Both the position numbers and the translations under genes were made by a program. The notes under the pieces were generated by a model, which saw only the letters and a list, made by a program, of their open reading frames with translations, ran no database searches and was not told the DNA's origin. Of a stretch of 64,000 bases of DNA, positions 39,444 to 48,184 are shown piece after piece. Source of the stretch: Zoogloea sp. (GTDB lineage: Bacteria > Pseudomonadota > Gammaproteobacteria > Burkholderiales > Rhodocyclaceae); contig NZ_JAQUVG010000002.1 in NCBI RefSeq assembly GCF_028693495.1, positions 1 to 64,000 on the forward strand. The letters run 5' to 3'. The stretch's first letter is position 1; the number at the start of each line of letters is the position of its first letter.

Positions 39444-41012
39444 ATGAAAGTCACCCAAGCCCTGCTCAGCGTCTCCGACAAGACCGGCGTCATCGAATTC
39501 GCCCGTGAACTGGCCGCCCTCGGCGTCGCCCTGCTGTCCACCGGTGGGACCGCCAAGTCCTTGCGCGATGCCGGCCTGCCGGTCACCGACGTGTCCGACT
39601 ACACCGGCTTCCCCGAGATGCTGGACGGCCGCGTGAAGACCCTGCATCCCAAGGTGCATGGCGGCATCCTGGCCCGTCGCGACCTGCCCGAGCACCTGGC
39701 CAAGCTGGAAGAGCACGCCATTCCCCGCATCGACTTGGTGGTGGTGAACCTCTACCCCTTCCAGGCCACCGTGGCCAAGCCCGACTGCACCCTTGAGGAC
39801 GCCATCGAGAACATCGATATCGGCGGCCCCACCATGGTCCGCGCAGCGGCCAAGAACCACGGCAATGAAGCCGGCGGCGTGGGCATCGTGACCGATCCCG
39901 AGGACTACGCGACCATCGTCGCCGAGCTCAAAGCCAACGGCGGTGCCCTGTCCTACAAGACCCGCTTCGACCTGGCCCGCAAGGCCTTCACCCACACCGC
40001 CCGCTACGACTCGGCGATCTCCAACCATCTCACTGCCTTGGCGGAAGACGGCAGCAAGAAGGCCTACCCGGAGCGCTTCCAGCTGGCCTTCGACAAGGTA
40101 CAGGACCTCCGCTACGGCGAGAACCCCCACCAGACCGCCGCTTTCTACAAGGAAAGTGCCGCCCCTGCCGGCGCCATCGCCGCCTACACTCAGGTGCAGG
40201 GCAAGGAGCTCTCCTACAACAACATTGCCGACTCCGACGCGGCCTGGGAATGCGTGAAGGCCTTTGACGGCGTGGCCTGCGTCATCGTCAAGCACGCCAA
40301 CCCCTGTGGTGTGGCGGTTGCCGCCAGCCCCCTCGAGGCCTACAAGAAGGCCTTCTCCACCGATCCGACCTCGGCCTTCGGCGGCATCATCGCCTTCAAC
40401 ACCACCGTTGATCGTGCCGCTGCAGAAGCCGTCAGCGCCCAGTTCCTCGAGGTGCTGATCGCCCCGGCCTACACCGACGAAGCCCTCGAGCTCCTTAAGG
40501 CCAAGCAGAACGTCCGCGTGCTGGTCAATCCCCTGGGCACCGTCAAGCAACCCGACTACAAGCGTGTGGGTGGCGGCCTGCTGGTGCAGAGCGCCGACTT
40601 CGCCCCGATCACCGCCGCCGACCTCAAGGTTGTCACCCAGCGTGCGCCCACCGACAAGGAGCTCTCCGACCTGCTGTTCGCCTGGCGCGTGGCCAAGTAC
40701 GTCAAGTCCAACGCCATCGTCTACTGCAAGGACGGCATGACCATCGGCGTCGGCGCCGGCCAGATGAGCCGCGTGGACTCCGCCCGCATCGCCAAGATCA
40801 AGGCCGAGAACGCCGGCCTGGTGATCCCCGGCTGCGTGGTGGCCTCCGATGCCTTCTTCCCCTTCCGTGACGGCCTCGACGTGCTGGCCCAGGCCGGCGC
40901 CACCGCCGTCATCCAGCCGGGCGGCTCCATGCGCGACGCCGAAGTGATCGCCGCTGCCGACGAGCAGGGCATCGCCATGGTCCTGACCGGCTTCCGCCAC
41001 TTCCGCCACTAA
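39444..41012 (+). CDS. purH: Bifunctional AICAR transformylase/IMP cyclohydrolase
   Basis: 522 residues. N-terminal MGS-like cyclohydrolase domain ([50 protein letters not shown]) and C-terminal transformylase domain ([28 protein letters not shown] with the catalytic Lys-His, [10 protein letters not shown]). Performs the last two steps of IMP synthesis. Its start is inferred at 39444 because upstream codons overlap fis in another frame. Confidence 0.96.
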   Translation: MKVTQALLSVSDKTGVIEFARELAALGVALLSTGGTAKSLRDAGLPVTDVSDYTGFPEMLDGRVKTLHPKVHGGILARRDLPEHLAKLEEHAIPRIDLVVVNLYPFQATVAKPDCTLEDAIENIDIGGPTMVRAAAKNHGNEAGGVGIVTDPEDYATIVAELKANGGALSYKTRFDLARKAFTHTARYDSAISNHLTALAEDGSKKAYPERFQLAFDKVQDLRYGENPHQTAAFYKESAAPAGAIAAYTQVQGKELSYNNIADSDAAWECVKAFDGVACVIVKHANPCGVAVAASPLEAYKKAFSTDPTSAFGGIIAFNTTVDRAAAEAVSAQFLEVLIAPAYTDEALELLKAKQNVRVLVNPLGTVKQPDYKRVGGGLLVQSADFAPITAADLKVVTQRAPTDKELSDLLFAWRVAKYVKSNAIVYCKDGMTIGVGAGQMSRVDSARIAKIKAENAGLVIPGCVVASDAFFPFRDGLDVLAQAGATAVIQPGGSMRDAEVIAAADEQGIAMVLTGFRHFRH

Positions 41013-41031
41013 GCCACCGGAGCACTCCAGC

Positions 41032-42321
41032 ATGAAGATCCTCGTCATCGGTTCCGGCGGGCGCGAACACGCGCTGGCCTGGAAGCTGTCCCGTTCCCCC
41101 CGGGTTCACAAGGTATTCGTGGCCCCGGGCAACCCGGGTACCGCCCGCGAGCCGGGTATCGAGAACGTGGCCCTCAGCGCCATCCCGGCCCTGGTGGACT
41201 TCGTCCGCCAGGAACAGATCGCCCTCACCGTAGTCGGTCCCGAAGCGCCCCTGGCGGCCGGTGTCGTGGATGCCTTCCGGGCCGCCGGCCTGCCCATCTT
41301 CGGACCAACCCGGCTGGCGGCCCAGCTGGAAAGCTCGAAGGACTTCGCCAAGCAGTTCCTGCAGCGTCACAAGATCCCGACGGCGAGGTATCAGACCTTC
41401 TCCGACCCCGTCGCTGCCCACGCCTATGTGGACACCGAGGGCGCGCCGATCGTCATCAAGGCGGACGGCCTCGCGGCCGGCAAGGGCGTGGTGGTGGCCA
41501 TGACCGCCGATGAAGCCCACGCAGCCATCGACGCCATGCTCACCCACAACACCCTGGGCGTGCAGTACGACGAGCGTGGCCCGCGGGTGGTCATCGAGGA
41601 GTTCATGGAGGGAGAGGAAGCCAGCTTCATCGTGATGGCCGACGGCCGCCACGCCCTGCCGCTCGCCACCTCCCAGGATCACAAGCGCCTCAAGGACGCC
41701 GACCAGGGCCCCAACACCGGCGGCATGGGTGCCTACTCCCCCGCCCCCGTGGTCACCCCCGACGTTCATGCCCGCGCCATGCGCGAGATCATCATGCCGA
41801 CCCTGGCCGGCATGGCGGCCGAAGGCCTGCCCTACACCGGCTTTCTTTACGCCGGGCTGATGATCGACGCCAAGGGAGCCCCCCGGGTTGTCGAGTTCAA
41901 CTGCCGGATGGGCGACCCGGAAACCCAGCCCATCATGATGCGACTCAAGTCCGACCTGGTGGACCTGGTGGAGGCCGCCATCGCCGGCAGGCTCGACAAG
42001 GTCGAGGCCGAATGGGACCGCCGCTTCGCCCTGGGCGTGGTGATGGCCGCCGCCGGCTACCCGGACAGCCCCCGCAAGGGTGACGCCATCCATGGCCTGC
42101 CTGCCACCGCCAGCGAAGACACTCATGTTTTCCACGCCGGCACCAGCGACAGCAATGGCCAGGTGGTCACCAACGGCGGCCGCGTGCTGTGCGTCACCGC
42201 GCTGGGCGACAACGTGCGCACGGCACAGAAGCGCGCTTACGAGCAGGTGGACCAGATCCACTTCGACGGCATGCAGTGCCGCCGCGACATCGGCTACCGG
42301 GCAGTGGCCCGCAAAAACTGA
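41032..42321 (+). CDS. purD: Phosphoribosylamine-glycine ligase (GARS)
   Basis: 429 residues, ATP-grasp enzyme of purine synthesis. MKILVIGSGGREHALAWKL at the N-terminus, GPEAPLAAGVVDAF, VIKADGLAAGKGVVVA in the ATP-binding lobe, and RVVEFNCRMGDPETQ with metal-binding Glu and Asn. 19 bp after purH; the purH-purD order is common in proteobacteria. Confidence 0.96.
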   Translation: MKILVIGSGGREHALAWKLSRSPRVHKVFVAPGNPGTAREPGIENVALSAIPALVDFVRQEQIALTVVGPEAPLAAGVVDAFRAAGLPIFGPTRLAAQLESSKDFAKQFLQRHKIPTARYQTFSDPVAAHAYVDTEGAPIVIKADGLAAGKGVVVAMTADEAHAAIDAMLTHNTLGVQYDERGPRVVIEEFMEGEEASFIVMADGRHALPLATSQDHKRLKDADQGPNTGGMGAYSPAPVVTPDVHARAMREIIMPTLAGMAAEGLPYTGFLYAGLMIDAKGAPRVVEFNCRMGDPETQPIMMRLKSDLVDLVEAAIAGRLDKVEAEWDRRFALGVVMAAAGYPDSPRKGDAIHGLPATASEDTHVFHAGTSDSNGQVVTNGGRVLCVTALGDNVRTAQKRAYEQVDQIHFDGMQCRRDIGYRAVARKN

Positions 42322-42330
42322 GGAAACCCC

Positions 42331-42696
42331 ATGCCCCAACTGCGCATCGAATACAGTCTCAATATCTCGAGCCGCTTCGACGGCGCGGCGCTGACCCGGG
42401 CGAGTGCGGAAACCCTGCTGGTCAGTGGTGTATTCAGCCCGCCCGAGTCGATCAAGGTCCGCCTGATCCCGGTGGAACACTTTGTCGTGGGCAACGATGC
42501 CCGGCACGGCTTCCTCCACGCAGACCTGGGCATGCTCTCCGGCCGGGACAAGGCCACCAAGCAGCGTCTCACCGAGGCGCTGGTGGCCACGCTGGGTGCC
42601 CAGTTGCGGCCCGGCCCCGAGACGGTACAGCTCACCTCCGAAGCCCGCGACATGGATCGGGAAACCTACTCCAAACAGCTCGTACCCGGCGTCTGA
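42331..42696 (+). CDS. CHMI-family (5-carboxymethyl-2-hydroxymuconate isomerase-like) tautomerase
   Basis: 121 residues. MPQLRIEYS gives Pro2, the catalytic base of tautomerase-fold enzymes after Met removal; [20 protein letters not shown] and [22 protein letters not shown] follow the CHMI family pattern. CHMI acts in homoprotocatechuate breakdown, but no other gene of that pathway is here; instead it sits 9 bp after purD and ahead of hemF, so its substrate is unknown. Confidence 0.7.
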   Translation: MPQLRIEYSLNISSRFDGAALTRASAETLLVSGVFSPPESIKVRLIPVEHFVVGNDARHGFLHADLGMLSGRDKATKQRLTEALVATLGAQLRPGPETVQLTSEARDMDRETYSKQLVPGV

Positions 42697-42717
42697 GGCC
42701 CGCTGCAGCATGCTGAC

Positions 42718-42733
42718 GGGGGCATTCGCCCCC
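42718..42733 (+). terminator. GC hairpin between the tautomerase gene and hemF
   Basis: GGGGGC-ATTC-GCCCCC, a six-pair stem with a four-base loop, 22 bp after the tautomerase stop. The T-tract is weak, so termination would be partial. A second, weaker GC hairpin follows before hemF. Confidence 0.4.
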
Positions 42734-42787
42734 CTTGTCGACTTTCCCCGGGGCCTGCCCCGGCCACGCTTCAGGAATGAACTGCCC

Positions 42788-43696
42788 ATGCCCGACCGCA
42801 ATGCCGTCAAAGCCTATCTGCTGGACCTCCAGAACCGCATCGTGGCGGCCCTCGAAACCTTCGACGGCGCGCCCTTCCTGACCGACAGCTGGGTGCGCCC
42901 GGCCGGAGGGGGGGGGATCACCCGACTGGTCGAGGAAGGCAATTTCTTTGAACGGGGCGGCTGCAACTTTTCCCACGTGATGGGTGAAGGCCTTCCGCCC
43001 TCCGCCACCGCTGCCCGCCCGGAGCTGGCCGGGCGCAGCTACGAGGCGATGGGTGTCTCGCTGGTGCTTCACCCCCGCAACCCCTACTGCCCGACGGTGC
43101 ACATGAACGTGCGCTTCTTCATCGCCAGCAGCCCGGGCAAGCCCGATGTATGGTGGTTCGGCGGCGGCATGGACCTCACCCCCTACTATCCTTTCGAGGA
43201 AGACGTACGGCACTTCCACGCCGCCTGCAAGGCGGCCGTGCTGCCCTGGGGCGAGACGGAATACCGGCGCCTCAAGGACTGGTGCGACCGCTACTTCTTC
43301 CTCAAGCACCGTAACGAACCGCGCGGCGTAGGGGGCCTGTTCTTCGACGACCATGGCGCCGACGGCCAGGTGGACTTCGACACCGCCTTTGCGATGACCC
43401 GCAGTGTCGGCGATGCCTTTCTGCCGGCTTACCTGCCCATCATCGCGCGCCGCCGGGACACCCCCTACGGGGAGCGGGAGCGCGACTTCCAGGCCTACCG
43501 CCGGGGCCGTTATGTGGAGTTCAACCTGGTCTTCGACCGGGGCACCCTTTTCGGCCTGCAATCGGGCGGCCGCACCGAATCCATCCTGATGTCCATGCCG
43601 CCCATCGTCAAATGGCGCTACGACTGGCAGCCGGAGCCGGGCAGCCCGGAGGCCCGGCTGTACTCCGAGTTCCTGGTCCACCACGACTGGGTCTGA
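42788..43696 (+). CDS. hemF: Oxygen-dependent coproporphyrinogen-III oxidase
   Basis: 302 residues. HemF oxidatively decarboxylates two propionates of coproporphyrinogen III using O2. Signatures: [68 protein letters not shown] and [21 protein letters not shown]. The start [11 protein letters not shown] gives the family's usual length; an in-frame ATG at 42710 would precede the hairpin region. Contains a G9 run (42908-42916) coding the conserved glycines. Convergent with the LprI-like gene, 6 bp apart. Confidence 0.95.
   Translation: MPDRNAVKAYLLDLQNRIVAALETFDGAPFLTDSWVRPAGGGGITRLVEEGNFFERGGCNFSHVMGEGLPPSATAARPELAGRSYEAMGVSLVLHPRNPYCPTVHMNVRFFIASSPGKPDVWWFGGGMDLTPYYPFEEDVRHFHAACKAAVLPWGETEYRRLKDWCDRYFFLKHRNEPRGVGGLFFDDHGADGQVDFDTAFAMTRSVGDAFLPAYLPIIARRRDTPYGERERDFQAYRRGRYVEFNLVFDRGTLFGLQSGGRTESILMSMPPIVKWRYDWQPEPGSPEARLYSEFLVHHDWV
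42908..42916 (+). repeat. G9 homopolymer tract inside hemF
   Basis: Nine consecutive G, encoding three of the conserved glycines (with GGA before them) in the PAGGGGITR motif, about residues 41-44. All-GGG codon use creates a slippage-prone run near the 5' end of the gene. Confidence 0.95.
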
Positions 43697-43702
43697 AGCC
43701 TT

Positions 43703-44173
43703 TCAATCCGGCGGATAACTGCGCAGGTACTCCAGCAAGGTCCGGGTTCGTTCACGCACCAGACCGTTGCGGAAGGCAGCCCGGCTGAGGGCCGCCGAGG
43801 AACCGTGCGCCCGGTTGGACCAATTGCTCTGAATGAAGCGGATCTCGGCATCCCGGTAGGCCAGCCACTGACGCTGGGCCCGCCGCAACGCGTTGCGGGC
43901 ATCGGGTCCTGCTCCGCGCAACACCGCTCCATAGGCGTGATTCAGGCGTTCATCCAGAAAGCGGGCATACAAGACACTCGCATCCAGGGCTGCCGCCGCA
44001 TCCGGAGCACGGGCAATCCGCTCCTCATGGGCGGCCACAGCGGCAGCGAAGCCGGGCAGCGGATCCTCCCGGTCCGGGTTGTCAATGGCCAGGGCAGGCC
44101 CTGCCGCCAGCGCAAGGCACAGACTCCACCGCCCTGCCCATCCCAGCCACCTCTGTGCACCCAAGCGTTTCAC
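43703..44173 (-). CDS. Secreted LprI-family (DUF1311) protein, probable lysozyme inhibitor/immunity protein
   Basis: 156 residues from a GTG at 44173 that overlaps the lysozyme stop (GTGA). That start gives a clean Sec signal peptide (MKRLGAQRWLGWAG, hydrophobic core, cleavage after PALA). The mature protein is helical; residues ~95-150 (LRRAQRQWLAYRDAEIRF, then FRNGLVRERTRTLLEYL) match the LprI/DUF1311 pattern, whose founder inhibits lysozyme. The Cys often found after the YRD motif is Ile here, so the usual disulfide is absent. An ATG at 44215 would add 14 residues ahead of the signal peptide and is less likely. Pairing with a lysozyme gene suggests a cognate periplasmic inhibitor; this is inference. 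Confidence 0.7.
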   Translation of the reverse strand: MKRLGAQRWLGWAGRWSLCLALAAGPALAIDNPDREDPLPGFAAAVAAHEERIARAPDAAAALDASVLYARFLDERLNHAYGAVLRGAGPDARNALRRAQRQWLAYRDAEIRFIQSNWSNRAHGSSAALSRAAFRNGLVRERTRTLLEYLRSYPPD

Positions 44174-44943
44174 CACCGTTCGTAGACACCCTTCGTGTAG
44201 ACATTCCATTCGCACTGACGCCGACGCTCCAGCCCCAGCATGACCTTGCCCTGGGATTTGTTCCAGGATTTCCAGGCAGCCTCCAGATTGCGGTAGCTGG
44301 ACGACGCGGCCGGGTCATTGACGAGCCGGGCCACCGATGACCGGGCAAAGGCTGAGACCCCGATGTTGAAGGCCAGGATCACCAGGGCATCGAAACGGTT
44401 CGCTGCCAATGGCACCTTGATGGTCTCCCGCACCGCCTGCTCGAAGGGCACCAGGTCCGCATCAAACAGTGCATCGGCCTGCGCTGCAGTGATGCCGTCA
44501 CGGTAGCGGGACCACTCGCTACGGGCAATCAGATGACCATAACCGATCGTTGCGCCGGGCACCCAGGCCGTGATGCGTGTCATGCCGCTCTTCTGGTCAT
44601 CATAGGGCCGCAAGGCCAGGGTCTCGACCGAGCGCAGCAAGGCCCGCCCCTGGTGCGTCATCGCCGCAGCGGAGATCACCTCCGGCGACACAGCCACCGC
44701 CTCGTCCAGCGCCCTGAAGGTGCGCCCGCCGGGATCGATACGACCGTCCGGACGCAGCATGCCCAGCACCCGCTGCTGGAATTCCTCAATCGCCTCGAAG
44801 GTCTCGTCGCCCTGCGCACCATCTTCATCAATCGGAGGGGCCCCCACCTGGCGGTGACGGTTGAGCAGCTTCTGCACCAGCAGCACATCCTTCTTGAAGG
44901 GCCTGGCCACCCCACGTCCCACCGCAGCACTCAGACTCGCCAT
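44170..44943 (-). CDS. GH24 (T4-type) lysozyme with N-terminal peptidoglycan-binding-like domain
   Basis: 257 residues from the ATG at 44943, preceded by GAGGGG; an ATG at 44961 lacks a ribosome binding site. N-terminal region (~15-85) has the DV..VQ.LLN ... DG.QGDET..AI..FQ layout of peptidoglycan-binding modules with PDGRIDPGG. The muramidase domain has Glu107, Asp116 (nine residues on, as in T4 lysozyme) and Thr132 in GATIGYGH, with an insertion between Asp and Thr. There is no signal peptide or SAR-type helix, so export needs a dedicated route or lysis. No holin, spanin or phage structural genes are near. The downstream overlapping gene encodes a secreted LprI-like protein, as expected for an effector-immunity pair. 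Confidence 0.82.
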   Translation of the reverse strand: MASLSAAVGRGVARPFKKDVLLVQKLLNRHRQVGAPPIDEDGAQGDETFEAIEEFQQRVLGMLRPDGRIDPGGRTFRALDEAVAVSPEVISAAAMTHQGRALLRSVETLALRPYDDQKSGMTRITAWVPGATIGYGHLIARSEWSRYRDGITAAQADALFDADLVPFEQAVRETIKVPLAANRFDALVILAFNIGVSAFARSSVARLVNDPAASSSYRNLEAAWKSWNKSQGKVMLGLERRRQCEWNVYTKGVYERW

Positions 44944-44958
44944 GATTGTCCCCTCACG

Positions 44959-44980
44959 CATACCGGGTATGTGGACTATA
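44959..44980 (-). promoter_or_regulatory. Possible -10 and operator of the lysozyme/LprI operon
   Basis: On the minus strand TATAGT (44975-44980) matches the -10 consensus at 5 of 6 positions. The predicted start falls on a 6-1-6 palindrome, CATACC-G-GGTATG (44959-44971), the usual place for a repressor site. The -35 is weak. Confidence 0.35.
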
Positions 44981-45020
44981 GAGCAGCCCGTTTACACCCG
45001 CCAGGCAACGGAGCATCAAA

Positions 45021-45064
45021 AAGGCAAACGCCCGGCGTCCTGAGGACAGCCGGGCGTTTGCCTT
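45021..45064 (-). terminator. Rho-independent terminator of ahpC
   Basis: A 16-bp perfect stem (45021-45036 paired with 45049-45064, core AAACGCCCGGC) with a 12-base loop, 36 bp after the ahpC stop. On the minus strand it is followed by a run of T, giving a strong intrinsic terminator that separates ahpC from the lysozyme operon. Confidence 0.9.
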
Positions 45065-45100
45065 GAACGGCCCCATCAGGGGGCCGTGAGCGTAAACCGC

Positions 45101-45664
45101 TTAGATCTTGCCGACCAGATCCAGGGAGGGCTTCAGGGTCTCGGCGCCTTCCTGCCACTTGGCGGGGCAGACCTCGCCCGGGTGGGAGGCCACGTACTGG
45201 GCAGCCTTGACCTTGCGCAGCAGCTCGGAAGCATCACGGCCGATGCCCAGGTCATGAATCTCGGCAACCTTGATCTGGCCTTCCGGATTCACCACGAAGG
45301 TGCCACGCAGGGCCAGCCCCTCTTCTTCGATCATCACATCGAAGTTGCGGGTGATGGCACCCGTCGGATCGCCGATCATCGGGTAGCTGATCTTCTTGAT
45401 GGTGTCGGAGGCGTCGTGCCAGGCCTTGTGGGTGAAGTGGGTGTCGGTGGACACGGAGTACACCTCAACGCCCAGCTTCTTGAATTCGGGGTACAGATCC
45501 GCCATGTCGCCCAGCTCGGTCGGGCAGACGAAGGTGAAGTCGGCGGGGTAGAAGAAGAAAATGGACCACTTGCCCTTCAGGTCTTCGCTGGTGACCGGAA
45601 CGAACTTGCCATTGTGGTAGGCGGTAGCACTGAACGGCTTGATTTCGGTATTGATCAGGGACAT
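45101..45664 (-). CDS. ahpC: Alkyl hydroperoxide reductase subunit C (2-Cys peroxiredoxin)
   Basis: 187 residues. Peroxidatic Cys in [16 protein letters not shown] (~residue 47) and resolving Cys in [10 protein letters not shown] (~166) define a typical 2-Cys AhpC. Reduces H2O2 and organic peroxides. No ahpF flavoprotein gene adjoins, so its reductant is encoded elsewhere. Start [11 protein letters not shown] has GAAGGAAA upstream. A sigma70 promoter and an OxyR-type operator precede it and a strong terminator follows. Confidence 0.97.
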   Translation of the reverse strand: MSLINTEIKPFSATAYHNGKFVPVTSEDLKGKWSIFFFYPADFTFVCPTELGDMADLYPEFKKLGVEVYSVSTDTHFTHKAWHDASDTIKKISYPMIGDPTGAITRNFDVMIEEEGLALRGTFVVNPEGQIKVAEIHDLGIGRDASELLRKVKAAQYVASHPGEVCPAKWQEGAETLKPSLDLVGKI

Positions 45665-45702
45665 AGCGTTTCCTTCACTGGTTGAGAAGACTTGGAAGCC
45701 AG

Positions 45703-45731
45703 ATGATAGGCTGGCTCGCCTCATCGTTCAA
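45703..45731 (-). promoter_or_regulatory. ahpC: Sigma70 promoter of ahpC
   Basis: On the minus strand: -35 TTGAAC (45726-45731), exactly 17 bp spacer, -10 TATCAT (45703-45708). Predicted start near 45696, about 32 nt before the ATG. Confidence 0.7.
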
Positions 45732-45768
45732 ATTGATTGATGAAATTATCCATATTGCCAAAAACTAT
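45732..45768 (-). promoter_or_regulatory. OxyR-type operator upstream of ahpC
   Basis: In plus orientation the site reads ATTG-N7-AAAT-N7-ATTG-N7-CTAT, matching 12 of 16 defined positions of the OxyR consensus ATAG-N7-CTAT-N7-ATAG-N7-CTAT with correct spacing throughout. It directly abuts the -35 element, spanning about -36 to -72, where oxidised OxyR activates. No oxyR gene is in the window. Confidence 0.7.
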
Positions 45769-45854
45769 CAACCATCGATCCCCTGGAGCCTCCGGGTGCG
45801 CCATCCGGACAGCAACGCCTGGTGCGGGTACAGCAGTGCCCGCTCCTGCACGCC

Positions 45855-47030
45855 TCAGCGCCGGGCCATTTCCGCTGCGGCGCGATAATGCCGGTTGGCA
45901 TCGTCCCCACGCCCAAGCCGGTCAGCCAGGTTGGCCAGCTCGAGATGGGCCTCAAGACCCGGCGCCACAGCGAGGGCCGCATCGAAATAGCTTTCAGCCT
46001 TACCCCACAGCTGGGACTGCACACACAGACGGCCCAGGGTCAGCAGCAGCAGGGGATCCCGTGGCTGGCGCTTGAGCCACTCTTCTGCCCTGGCCAGCCG
46101 GCTGCGCAGCTCGCCGCCTTCGTAGCGTCCGTAAAGCCCCGCCAGCTCCGAATCCCAGGACTGGGCCAGCTGGACCTCGATGACTTTCCGGGCGCCATCC
46201 CCATCACCGGCGTCAATCAGGGCCCGGGCCAGTTCCCTGACCACCACCGGATCCCGCTGCTCGTCCCGGGGCAATTCCTGCCAGTAGGCTGTCAGGGCCC
46301 CCGCGTCGCCAGCCCGCTGGCGGAGACCCTCCTGGTGGGCACGACGCTTGACCGGCTCAGCGACCTCCGGGGACAGGGACTTCACCTTGACCAGCTGCCG
46401 CACCAGGCGAACCGCCTCGGTCCAGTTTCCCTGCGCCTGGGCAGTCCGCAAGGCGAGGCGCAAGGCAGCAATGTGGCGCTGGCCTCCGGCCTGGAGATCG
46501 GCAATACGCTCCGCCGCCTCATCGAAGCGGCGCCCCTCCACCGCCAGTTCTGCCTCGGTCATCAGGCGGGCCACCCGGACGCTGTCGTCATGGCGGGCCG
46601 CCTTGGCCAGCCACTCCCGGTAGCGGGGCTCATCCCTCAGGGAGTGCGCCGCCCGAGCCGCCAGGAGTGCGGCCAGTCCAGGCGACTCACCGGCCTCGTA
46701 GGCAGCGCCGGCCTGACGCAAGGCCTGGCCAAAACGGCCTTCGATGCGCAGCAAGGCCGCATCATAAAGGGCCTGGGACGCCCGCTCCCGCCCCTTCCGG
46801 ACCCGGAAAGCCTGGACTGCCCGCGGCAGGGCCAGGGTGTTGGCCACCAGGCGGACCAGGGCATAGACCGCCACGAAGGCCGCCACCACCACCACCACCA
46901 GCAGATTCATGGAAATCTGGATCCGGTACGGGGGCAGGACCAGCAGGGCATAGCCCTCGTTGTAGCGTCCCGCCACCGCCAGCCCCGCAGCCAGCGCAAA
47001 CAGTCCAATCAGCCACAGCACTCCACGCAT
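45855..47030 (-). CDS. hemY: HemY-like TPR protein of haem biosynthesis locus
   Basis: 391 residues. Two N-terminal transmembrane helices (~3-22 and ~40-62), then helical TPR-like repeats (RYREWLAKAARHDDSVRVARLM, RFDEAAERIADLQAGG, and others). Matches the proteobacterial HemY_N family found in hemCDXY operons; it is not the protoporphyrinogen oxidase called HemY in Bacillus. Exact role unknown. Last gene of hemC-hemD-hemX-hemY, 8 bp after hemX. Confidence 0.9.
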   Translation of the reverse strand: MRGVLWLIGLFALAAGLAVAGRYNEGYALLVLPPYRIQISMNLLVVVVVAAFVAVYALVRLVANTLALPRAVQAFRVRKGRERASQALYDAALLRIEGRFGQALRQAGAAYEAGESPGLAALLAARAAHSLRDEPRYREWLAKAARHDDSVRVARLMTEAELAVEGRRFDEAAERIADLQAGGQRHIAALRLALRTAQAQGNWTEAVRLVRQLVKVKSLSPEVAEPVKRRAHQEGLRQRAGDAGALTAYWQELPRDEQRDPVVVRELARALIDAGDGDGARKVIEVQLAQSWDSELAGLYGRYEGGELRSRLARAEEWLKRQPRDPLLLLTLGRLCVQSQLWGKAESYFDAALAVAPGLEAHLELANLADRLGRGDDANRHYRAAAEMARR

Positions 47031-47038
47031 GGCCAGCC

Positions 47039-48175
47039 TCAGTTCTTGCGGGCCGGACGGACGGCACCTTTGGTCGTGGACGTATCGGCGGCATTACCGG
47101 AGGAGACCGCCACTCCGGCCTGCTCGGCGCGCCGCTCGGGGATGGCCAGCAAGGCGCGCAGCGCTGCCTGGCTGGCCTGGAGGGTCGGCAGATCCATACC
47201 CACGGGCAGCTTCTGGAATTCGTTCAGATCATCCCTGGCTGCCTTGACCGCAGCCGCATTCAAATCAAAGTAACGCTCCAGCCACTGGGCGGAAATCCGC
47301 ATGTCCTCCCGGAAGGTGTTGCCATCCCGGGACAGCAGGGCGAGGCGGGCATTGAGCAGACGCAGCTTGAGATTCTCCCGCAGGAAGACCGTATTGCTCG
47401 GGGCGAGCAGGGCAGGATCGGGGCGATCCATCCGCTCGATCCGCAGCAGCTGGCTGAATTCGCTCCAGAACTCCTGCCAGAGGCCCTTCAGCCAGGACGG
47501 CTCGAGATTTTCCAGCTGGCCCGGACTCGCCTTGGGACGGGCCTCGAAGGCCAGCGGCAGCCCATCGATGCGGCCGATGAGGGTTTCCAGTTTCAGGGCC
47601 AGGCCGGAACCATCCACCTGGGGCAAGGCCTCCAGGGTCTGGATTTCACTGGCGATCGCCTTGCGGAGAGGCAGCCACTGGGGCCGGTCCAGGCTTCCGA
47701 GACGGGCGTCGGCCACCTGCAGTGCGGCCAGGGCGTTCTGAACATTGGCCGCCAGCTGCAGTTGCTGGGTGGCAATGGTCAGGGCCTGCTCCACCTCGGC
47801 CAGGACCCGGTCGTCCCGGGTGCGGGAAAACTCCTGGTACATGGACTCCAGGGCGAGCTGCTGTCCCTGGGATTCGGCGATCCTCGCTTCGAGGGCGCCC
47901 ACCTTGCCCTGGAGGTCCTGCAGGCTGTCCTGGGCCTGCCGGGCCAGGGCACGCCCCTCCGCAGCCACGCTGTCTCCGTCCGCCAGGCGACGGGCGAGTT
48001 CGGCCTGCAGGTCAGCCAGGCGGCTGCGGGTTTCGATCCACTGCCAGGCCAGCAGGGCAACAGCGACGGCAGCGATGATGGCCGAGGGACGCTGCCAGGG
48101 CGAAGGCGAAGAAGACGGCGCGGTGGCCGGCTGGGCGGCCTCAATGGGCGGAAGGCTGGGAAGTTCGCTGCTCAT
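47039..48175 (-). CDS. hemX: HemX-like inner-membrane protein
   Basis: 378 residues. A Pro/Ser-rich cytoplasmic start, one transmembrane helix (~31-45, AIIAAVAVALLAWQWI), a long coiled coil (~50-115) and an alpha-helical periplasmic domain. Often labelled uroporphyrinogen-III C-methyltransferase, but it has no SAM-dependent methylase motifs; it is the HemX of hemCDXY operons, of unknown biochemical function. 9 bp after hemD. Confidence 0.9.
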   Translation of the reverse strand: MSSELPSLPPIEAAQPATAPSSSPSPWQRPSAIIAAVAVALLAWQWIETRSRLADLQAELARRLADGDSVAAEGRALARQAQDSLQDLQGKVGALEARIAESQGQQLALESMYQEFSRTRDDRVLAEVEQALTIATQQLQLAANVQNALAALQVADARLGSLDRPQWLPLRKAIASEIQTLEALPQVDGSGLALKLETLIGRIDGLPLAFEARPKASPGQLENLEPSWLKGLWQEFWSEFSQLLRIERMDRPDPALLAPSNTVFLRENLKLRLLNARLALLSRDGNTFREDMRISAQWLERYFDLNAAAVKAARDDLNEFQKLPVGMDLPTLQASQAALRALLAIPERRAEQAGVAVSSGNAADTSTTKGAVRPARKN

Positions 48176-48184
48176 GGCTGAAGT

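Noticed and set aside
39390..42810. Long minus-strand open frames opposite purH and purD (39390-41048 and 40909-42810)
   Set aside because: Shadows of conserved purine genes with no recognisable protein features.
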